35,625 nt of DNA, taken from Gemmatimonadaceae bacterium (GTDB taxonomy: Bacteria; Gemmatimonadota; Gemmatimonadetes; Gemmatimonadales; Gemmatimonadaceae). Of the stretch, positions 29,360-35,625 are shown one piece after another (position 1 is the stretch's first letter; each line of letters opens with the position of its first letter). The notes under the pieces are model-generated. The model was not told the origin of the DNA, ran no database searches, and was given only the letters and a program-made list of their open reading frames with translations. Position numbers and translations under genes: made by a program. The stretch spans positions 1 to 35,625 of the forward strand of contig JAICYT010000013.1 of assembly GCA_025934075.1 (NCBI GenBank), written 5' to 3'.

Positions 29360-31561
29360 TCAACTCCACTTCAGATCCTGCTTTGATAACGGTAGCGACC
29401 GCACACGCTTGCCTGTCGCCATGAAGATCGCGCCGCACAACGCCGGAACAACTGGCGGCAACGCCGGCTCGCCGAGTCCTGTTGGCGGAAATTCTGTGAT
29501 ACGGAAGCTGACGTCGATCGGTGGCGCTTGGCGGAGACGGAGCAGCGGGAACGCGTTGAAGTTTGCTTCGACCGCGCGGCCCTTGTCGATCGTGATTTCC
29601 TGCCCGAGGGCTTCGGCAATGCCATCAAGCACCGCGCCCTGCGCCTGGCTCTCAGCATTGCCCGGATTGATGATCTGGCTGCCGATGTCGCCAACGACCC
29701 ACACCTTGTCGACTTTGACCGCGCCATCCTTGCTCACCGTCGCCTGCACAACTTCGGCGAAGTAGCCACGGTGGCTGTAGTGGAAGGCGACGCCCATGCC
29801 CGTGCCCTTGGGCAGCGACTGTTTTCCCCAGCCTGATTTGTCGGCGACCATCTCGAGCACGCCACGCATGCGCGCAGCGTCCACCGCGGCACCGTCGTGC
29901 GGGTTTGCCAAGAGATCGAGACGAAACTGCACCGGATCCTTTCCGGCCGCGTGTGCCAGCTCATCGAGGAACGACTGCATGACGAATGCGATGGCATTGC
30001 TGCCGGGTGCACGCAGCGCTCCAGTCGGAACGCCGAGTGGCATCACGGAAACGTCGAGCGCGAAGTTCGGGATGTACGCTGCCGGAAACTCGGTCGGTTG
30101 AATTCCAGCGCTCGACGCGAACGATTGTGCTTCGCCGAACGAAACGAAGTGGTCGCGCCACGCGACGAGCTTTCCCGACGCGTCGACGCCGCCGGAGAGG
30201 TAGTGGAAGCCAGCCGGACGATAGAAGTCATGCTGCATGTCGTCTTCGCGCGTCCATAGCAGCTTGATGGGAACGCCCGCTTGCTTCGCGATTGCCGCGG
30301 CTTCAACCATGTAGTCGTTGTTCAAACGACGACCAAACCCACCGCCGCTGCGCGTGAGGTGGACGGTGATGTCTGTGTCCGGAATCCCGAGCGTGCGCGC
30401 GACCAGCGCACGTCCGCCCTGTGGCTGCTGCGTCGGCGACCAAATCTCGAGCTTTCCGTCTTTGAAGCTAGCCGTCGTGTTCTGCGGCTCGAGTGGGGCG
30501 TGCGCGATGAACGGATAGAAGTACTCCGCTTGCACCGTCTTTGCCGCACCTTTGAGCGCGGCGTCGACATCGCCGTCTTTGCGCAAATTTCGCTGCGGCG
30601 CTTGCTTCGAGAGTTCGGCGGCGCGCGCGGCGAATCCGACGCTGCTCTGCTGCGCGGTCGTCCCTTCGTCCCACGTGACGTTGAGCTTCTTGCGCGCCTG
30701 CTGCGCGAGCCACCAGTTGTCGGCGACGATCGCGACGCCCGGCACCAGCCCATTGAGTTGCGTGCTGCTTCCTTCGACGACGAAGACTTGCTTCACGCCG
30801 GGCAGCGTCTTGATCTCGTCGACGTTCGCGCTCACCACCTTGCCGCCGAACACCGGACACTTCACGTACGCCGCGTAGAGCATGCCCGGCAACGTCATAT
30901 CGATGCCGTAGAGCGGCTTGCCCGTGACGATCGAATGGTTGTCGACGCCAGGCACATGAGTGCCGATGATCCTGAACTGCTTGGGATCCTTGAGCGCAAC
31001 CTTGTCGAGCTCCGGCGGTTTGACCGTCGCGGCCTTGTCGAGCAGTTGTCCGTATGGCAACGTGCGTCCGCTCGCGGTGTGCTTCACCGTTCCTGCAGAC
31101 GTCTCGCATTCAGACTCCGCCACGCCCCACGTTTGCGCGGCCGCGGCGACGAGCATCGCACGCGCAGCAGCGCCGACGCGACGCATCGGTAACCAATTCG
31201 TCGGCGTCGCCGTGCTGCCGCCCGCTCCCTGTCCGGTGAACTTCGCCGTATCGAGCGGAGCCTGCTCTACGCGAACATTCTTCCACTCGACATCCAGCTC
31301 GTCGGCGATGATCATCGGGAGCATGGTCTTGACGCCCTGACCGATCTCGGGATTCTTCGCGATGATCGTCACGATTCCGTCAGGCGTCATGCGGATGAAC
31401 GCGTTCGGTGCAAACTCGGCAGCGCCGATGCCGCCAGGCGTCGCGGCAAACGCTTCGCCGGCGTCCAACACCCTGAGATAGCTGCCGAGCAGTACGCCCC
31501 CGCCGGCGAGTGCGGTGACACGGAGGAATGATCGACGGTCGACGCGCGCGTTGGTGTCCAT
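29360..31561 (-). CDS. Molybdenum hydroxylase large subunit, isoquinoline 1-oxidoreductase beta-like (IorB)
   Basis: Molybdopterin subunit of a two-component xanthine-oxidase-superfamily enzyme that hydroxylates N-heterocycles or oxidises aldehydes. 733 residues. The N-terminus is a twin-arginine signal ([15 protein letters not shown]), so the folded enzyme is exported; this periplasmic form is typical of the IorB branch. Molybdopterin-binding GGGFGRR lies near residue 395, a [10 protein letters not shown] segment further on, and the catalytic glutamate is Glu698 in [15 protein letters not shown] precedes the ATG by 8 bases. The small Fe-S subunit gene lies 12 bases upstream. No cytochrome c subunit and no XdhC-type maturation gene is in the window. 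The substrate is unknown. Confidence 0.93.
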   Translation of the reverse strand: MDTNARVDRRSFLRVTALAGGGVLLGSYLRVLDAGEAFAATPGGIGAAEFAPNAFIRMTPDGIVTIIAKNPEIGQGVKTMLPMIIADELDVEWKNVRVEQAPLDTAKFTGQGAGGSTATPTNWLPMRRVGAAARAMLVAAAAQTWGVAESECETSAGTVKHTASGRTLPYGQLLDKAATVKPPELDKVALKDPKQFRIIGTHVPGVDNHSIVTGKPLYGIDMTLPGMLYAAYVKCPVFGGKVVSANVDEIKTLPGVKQVFVVEGSSTQLNGLVPGVAIVADNWWLAQQARKKLNVTWDEGTTAQQSSVGFAARAAELSKQAPQRNLRKDGDVDAALKGAAKTVQAEYFYPFIAHAPLEPQNTTASFKDGKLEIWSPTQQPQGGRALVARTLGIPDTDITVHLTRSGGGFGRRLNNDYMVEAAAIAKQAGVPIKLLWTREDDMQHDFYRPAGFHYLSGGVDASGKLVAWRDHFVSFGEAQSFASSAGIQPTEFPAAYIPNFALDVSVMPLGVPTGALRAPGSNAIAFVMQSFLDELAHAAGKDPVQFRLDLLANPHDGAAVDAARMRGVLEMVADKSGWGKQSLPKGTGMGVAFHYSHRGYFAEVVQATVSKDGAVKVDKVWVVGDIGSQIINPGNAESQAQGAVLDGIAEALGQEITIDKGRAVEANFNAFPLLRLRQAPPIDVSFRITEFPPTGLGEPALPPVVPALCGAIFMATGKRVRSLPLSKQDLKWS

Positions 31562-31573
31562 AGTGGCGCCCCC

Positions 31574-32065
31574 TTAGGAGTTCGGCTCGCCGGACCGCGA
31601 GCCCACAGTCGCGGGCGTCTGCGCCGCTTTGTGGATCGCCTGCCGGATGCGCAGATACGTCGCGCAACGACAGATGTTGCCGTTCATCGCGGCATCGATT
31701 TCCGCGTCGGTCGGATTCGGCGTCTTCGCCAAAAGCGCCGATGCGGACATCAGTTGGCCGGCCTGACAGTAGCCGCATTGCGGGACGTCGAGGTCCTGCC
31801 ATGCCTGCTGCAACGCGTGCGTCCCATCGGCCGACAAGCCTTCAACGGTCGTAATCTCCGCGCCGGCCACAGTCGCAACACGACGCTGGCAAGAGCGGAT
31901 CGCGTTGCCATTCAGGTGTACGGTGCAAGCCCCGCACTGACCGATGCCGCATCCAAATTTCGTCCCTTTGAAATCGAGCACGTCGCGCAGGACCCAGAGG
32001 AGCGGCATGTCCGCGGGGACATCGACCGTCGTCGCCTTACCATTCAGCTTGAACGAGATCGCCAT
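31574..32065 (-). CDS. Molybdenum hydroxylase [2Fe-2S] subunit, IorA-like
   Basis: Electron-transfer partner of the large subunit. 163 residues from ATG 32065, with GAGGAG 8 bases upstream. The plant-ferredoxin-type cluster is bound by Cys39, Cys44, Cys47 and Cys59 ([15 protein letters not shown] region). The second cluster is bound by Cys97, Cys100, Cys132 and Cys134 (CGYC and CRC) in a helical domain that docks onto the large subunit. No signal peptide of its own is present, so it probably travels with the twin-arginine-tagged partner. It has its own promoter at 32096-32124. Confidence 0.95.
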   Translation of the reverse strand: MAISFKLNGKATTVDVPADMPLLWVLRDVLDFKGTKFGCGIGQCGACTVHLNGNAIRSCQRRVATVAGAEITTVEGLSADGTHALQQAWQDLDVPQCGYCQAGQLMSASALLAKTPNPTDAEIDAAMNGNICRCATYLRIRQAIHKAAQTPATVGSRSGEPNS

Positions 32066-32095
32066 TGAACCCACTCCTCGGCCTATGAGATAGTT

Positions 32096-32124
32096 CTAAT
32101 AGAGGCTCGACGCCCCGCCGTCAA
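32096..32124 (-). promoter_or_regulatory. Sigma70-type promoter of the molybdenum hydroxylase operon
   Basis: On the minus strand TTGACG (complement of 32119-32124) and TATTAG (complement of 32096-32101) are separated by 17 bases. The -35 element overlaps the stop codon of the upstream symporter gene. The predicted leader before the IorA-like ATG is about 25 bases. Confidence 0.62.
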
Positions 32125-33497
32125 ACCGGATCGGGCGTTCTCACCGCTGGAACCCGGAGCGGTTCTCCGACAACCGCATCCGCCTCCGGCACAGACGCCG
32201 CCGGCCTGTCGAAATCGCCTTCCCAACGCGCCATCACCACCGTCGCCAAGCAATTGCCGAGCACATTGAGCGAAGTGCGCGCCATGTCCATCAACGCGTC
32301 TACTCCAAGGATGACAGCAACCCCCTGCAACGGCAAGCCAAACTGCGCCAAGGCACCCGACAAGATCACTAGAGACGCACGCGGCACCGCCGCGACGCCC
32401 TTACTCGTGAGCATCAGGGTGAGCATCATCACAAGCTGTGTCGAGATCGGCATGTCGATCCCGGCCGCCTGCGCCACGAATACCGAGGCGAGCGCCAGAT
32501 ACAGCGTGCTGCCGTCGAGGTTGAATGAGTACCCGGTCGGCAAAACGAACGCGACAATGCGCCGCGGCACGCCGAGCTGCTCCATTCGCTCCATCGCCAG
32601 CGGGAACGCGGCTTCCGAAGAAGCGGTTGTGAACGCGATGAGCCATGGCTCCCGCACCGCACGAATGAATCGTCGCAACGGCACCCGAAACGCCAGCGCG
32701 ATGGGAATGAAGACGCAGACCACGAACACGACCAGCGCGGCGTACAGCGTACCGACCAGGATGCCGAGGTTTCGAAGGATACCCAAACCGCCCTTTGAAA
32801 CCGTGACCGCGATCGCCGCGCCAATACCGATCGGCGCATAGCCCATGACTATTCCCACAAACTTGAACATGACCTCGGACAGGCTTTCGCACGCGCTCAG
32901 CATGAACGTCTTGCCCGAGCCCTGCACCTTCGACAGCGAGACGGCAAAGATGATCGCGAAAAAGACGATCTGGAGAACTTCGTTCTTGCTCGCCGCCTCG
33001 AAGAAGCTTTGTGGAACGGTGTGCTCGATGACTCCCGTAAGCGTCGTATGCGTCGCCGCGTATTCCGAGCCCTCTTTCGCCGAGGCCGAGCCGAGATCGA
33101 CCCCGCGACCAGGCTTGACCAGATTGACCGCGATGAGCCCGACGGCTAGCGCGAGCGTCGTCACCAGCTCGAAGTAGATGATCGACCGGAGGGCCAGGCG
33201 ACCCACACGCTTCATATCATCGCCATGGCCCGCAATGCCGACGACCAACGTGCCGAACAGCAGAGGCACGATCAACGACTTGATCATCCGCAAGAACACA
33301 GATGAGAGAACGTTCAAGTCGCTCGCGGCCCAGCCGCCGTGCAACTCTCGCTCAGCGTCGGGGAATCCCCACCCGATCACGATGCCGAGGACCATGGAGA
33401 TCACGATCCACTGCGACAGCGTGATGCGACGAAAGAACGACTTCCGCGGCTCGTCAGCCCGATCGGGAGACCCCGCCAATTGTCCAGCCAAGCTCAC
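32121..33497 (-). CDS. Dicarboxylate/amino acid:cation symporter (DAACS family)
   Basis: Imports glutamate, aspartate or C4-dicarboxylates with protons or sodium. 458 residues with eight membrane helices and two re-entrant loops. Family hallmarks are the serine-rich loop TTASSEAAFPLAMERM (about 294-309), GYSFNLDGSTLYL (about 325-337), the SKGVAAVPRASLVIL loop and GVDALMDMARTSLNVLGNCLA (about 402-422), the cation- and substrate-binding helix. The start is GTG in a GTGA overlap with the upstream permease; AAGGA lies 5 bases before it. The coupling suggests joint expression of two amino-acid transporters. Confidence 0.94.
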   Translation of the reverse strand: MSLAGQLAGSPDRADEPRKSFFRRITLSQWIVISMVLGIVIGWGFPDAERELHGGWAASDLNVLSSVFLRMIKSLIVPLLFGTLVVGIAGHGDDMKRVGRLALRSIIYFELVTTLALAVGLIAVNLVKPGRGVDLGSASAKEGSEYAATHTTLTGVIEHTVPQSFFEAASKNEVLQIVFFAIIFAVSLSKVQGSGKTFMLSACESLSEVMFKFVGIVMGYAPIGIGAAIAVTVSKGGLGILRNLGILVGTLYAALVVFVVCVFIPIALAFRVPLRRFIRAVREPWLIAFTTASSEAAFPLAMERMEQLGVPRRIVAFVLPTGYSFNLDGSTLYLALASVFVAQAAGIDMPISTQLVMMLTLMLTSKGVAAVPRASLVILSGALAQFGLPLQGVAVILGVDALMDMARTSLNVLGNCLATVVMARWEGDFDRPAASVPEADAVVGEPLRVPAVRTPDPV

Positions 33498-35056
33498 CGT
33501 GTCCTTCCTCCATCAGCGGTTCGACGGCGAAGCGTCGAATGCGTGTAGCCGTACGTAAAATAGATGATGAGCCCGACGACGAGCCAAATCGCGAATCGAA
33601 TCCACGTGACGCCTGGCAACTGGATCATCAGGTAGATGCAGGCAACGATGGAAATAAGCGGTGTGAGCGGTACCCAGGGCACGCGAAACGGCCGTGGTCG
33701 CTCGGGATCGATGCGCCGAAGAAAAATCACGCCTGCCGAGACGAGCACGAAGGCGAACAGCGTCCCGATGTTCGTCAAATCAACGACCTCGGCGATGTTC
33801 GCGAACGCGGCGAACGCCGCCACGAAAACGCCGGTCAATATCGTTCCGACGTATGGCGTCTTGTACTTCGGGTGAACCTTTGCAAGGACCGGCGGCAGCA
33901 AGCCGTCGCGCGCCATCGAGAAAAAGATGCGCGGCTGACCGAGCTGGAACACGAGCAATACGCTTCCCATCGCGACGACCGCGCCCAGCGCGATGATGAA
34001 TCGCGACGCATTGAGAAGCGCCGGCGGGCCGGATGCAAACTGCAACGCGGTGATCATCGGTTCGGCCGTACCGAGCTGCTTCCACGGCGCCATGCCGGTC
34101 ATCACGATAGAGATCGCGATGTAGAGCACGGTGGTGATGAGCAAGCTCATAATGATGCCGAACGGCATGTCTTTCGGCGGATTCTTCGTCTCCTCCGCCG
34201 CTGTCGATACCGCGTCGAATCCGATGTAGCTGAAGAAGATGATCGCCGCCGCCGCACTGATGCCGGCCGCGCCATTCGGCGAGAATCCACCGGTCGCCGG
34301 GTTGGTCCAATTGTGCGGCCTGATCAGGAAGATGCCGATCGCGATGAAGAACAAAATGATGCCGACTTTGAGCAGCACCATCGCGTTGTTCGTGTCGGCC
34401 GACTCTCGAATACCGATGACGAGAATGACCGTGATCAGCGCCACGACCGCCACGGCGGGCAGATTGATGATGATCGGGAAGCCGCCCAGATGCGGCGCCG
34501 TCGTCCACGCCGCAGCGAGGTACTTCGTGGTCGCGTCGATCGTTCCGCCGGCGGCCGTACCGACGGCGATGAACGCGTCGTGCGCGGATCGGTAATCCGT
34601 CGCCAGCCACGGCGGCAAATCCCAGCCGAAGTGATTGATCAACTCTCGAAAGTACCCTGCCCATCCGATCGCCACACCGATGTTGCCGACTGCGTATTCG
34701 ATGATCAGGTCCCAGCCGATGATCCACGCGACGAATTCACCGATCGATGCGTACGCGTACGTGTACGCCGAGCCGGAGATCGGTACCATCGCCGCAAACT
34801 CGGCGTAACACAGCGCCGCGAATCCGCAGGCGACAGCAGTGAGAATGAACGAAAAAATGATTGCGGGGCCAGCGCCGGGGCGAGCGGCGTCGCCAACGAT
34901 TGCCGTGCCTGTCGTCGCGAAGATGCCGGCGCCGATCGTGGCGCCGACGCCAAGTGCGGTGAGATGCCACTTCCCGAGCGTCCGTTTGAGGCCGCCGTGC
35001 GTGGCAACGTCGGCCTCAAAGTCGGCAACCGACTTCCTCGCGAAGAGTTGATTCAT
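33494..35056 (-). CDS. APC-family amino acid permease (cationic amino acid transporter type)
   Basis: 520-residue membrane protein with about 13 helices. The N-terminal LKRTLGKWHLTALGVGATIGAGIFATTG includes the GxGxxIGAGIF substrate-binding kink of helix 1. The SGSAYTYAYASIGEFVAWIIGWDLIIEY segment (about 96-123) and AAAAIIFFSYIGFDAVSTAAEETKNPPKDMP (about 267-297) mark the CAT/YfnA group. The substrate is not decidable from sequence. The gene starts 7 bases after the pyrophosphatase stop and its end is coupled to the DAACS symporter. The antisense frame across it is open but is a composition shadow. Confidence 0.94.
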   Translation of the reverse strand: MNQLFARKSVADFEADVATHGGLKRTLGKWHLTALGVGATIGAGIFATTGTAIVGDAARPGAGPAIIFSFILTAVACGFAALCYAEFAAMVPISGSAYTYAYASIGEFVAWIIGWDLIIEYAVGNIGVAIGWAGYFRELINHFGWDLPPWLATDYRSAHDAFIAVGTAAGGTIDATTKYLAAAWTTAPHLGGFPIIINLPAVAVVALITVILVIGIRESADTNNAMVLLKVGIILFFIAIGIFLIRPHNWTNPATGGFSPNGAAGISAAAAIIFFSYIGFDAVSTAAEETKNPPKDMPFGIIMSLLITTVLYIAISIVMTGMAPWKQLGTAEPMITALQFASGPPALLNASRFIIALGAVVAMGSVLLVFQLGQPRIFFSMARDGLLPPVLAKVHPKYKTPYVGTILTGVFVAAFAAFANIAEVVDLTNIGTLFAFVLVSAGVIFLRRIDPERPRPFRVPWVPLTPLISIVACIYLMIQLPGVTWIRFAIWLVVGLIIYFTYGYTHSTLRRRTADGGRTR

Positions 35057-35063
35057 GCGTCCC

Positions 35064-35625
<562 letters not shown>

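Overview
The window is GC-rich bacterial DNA (my estimate is a little over 60% G+C), densely packed, with no rRNA, insertion sequence, prophage or CRISPR array visible. The gene set suggests a soil or freshwater member of Gemmatimonadota or a close relative: an rpmJ-rpsM-rpsK-rpsD run, a NagB/PIG-L fusion, prokaryotic inositol-phosphate synthase, an IorAB-type molybdenum hydroxylase, several sodium-solute symporters and a membrane pyrophosphatase. The phylum is an inference and would need a marker-gene tree.

Layout. Bases 1-1194 (minus) hold rpmJ, rpsM, rpsK and the start of rpsD. Bases 1348-5291 (minus) hold smpB, a periplasmic amidase, pyrD and pyrF, joined by overlapping stop/start codons, then a lipoprotein. 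A tRNA-Leu(CAG) with a clear promoter and terminator (5342-5530) is the only plus-strand gene in the first 21 kb. Bases 5530-19658 (minus) carry an Rrf2 regulator, aspartase, a DUF4149 membrane protein, a metallo-beta-lactamase-fold hydrolase, thioredoxin reductase, a pteridine-reductase-like SDR, a PHP phosphoesterase, two small unknown proteins, a 2-oxoacid dehydrogenase operon (E1 alpha, E1 beta, a small membrane protein, E2), two small secreted or unknown proteins, inositol-1-phosphate synthase, a CDP-alcohol phosphatidyltransferase and a lipoprotein.

Bases 19806-29112 form the most interesting block. A secreted exo-beta-N-acetylmuramidase-family lipoprotein (DUF1343/NamZ, minus) is head-to-head with a plus-strand run: a serine-hydrolase lipoprotein, a sodium/solute symporter, an ErpA-type Fe-S carrier with its own strong promoter, a NagB-PIG-L fusion, a second symporter and a BadF/BadG-type amino-sugar kinase. 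Together they read as an amino-sugar or peptidoglycan-fragment salvage locus: release sugars outside, import with sodium, phosphorylate, de-N-acetylate and deaminate toward fructose-6-phosphate. No nagA, murQ or nagZ is present, so the PIG-L domain may supply the deacetylase step.

Bases 29227-35625 follow a bidirectional hairpin and return to the minus strand: the two subunits of an isoquinoline 1-oxidoreductase-type molybdenum hydroxylase with their own promoter, a dicarboxylate/amino-acid:cation symporter, an APC-family amino acid permease and the C-terminal part of a proton/sodium-pumping pyrophosphatase, cut by the window edge. The longest stretch without a gene is about 250 bases (29113-29359).
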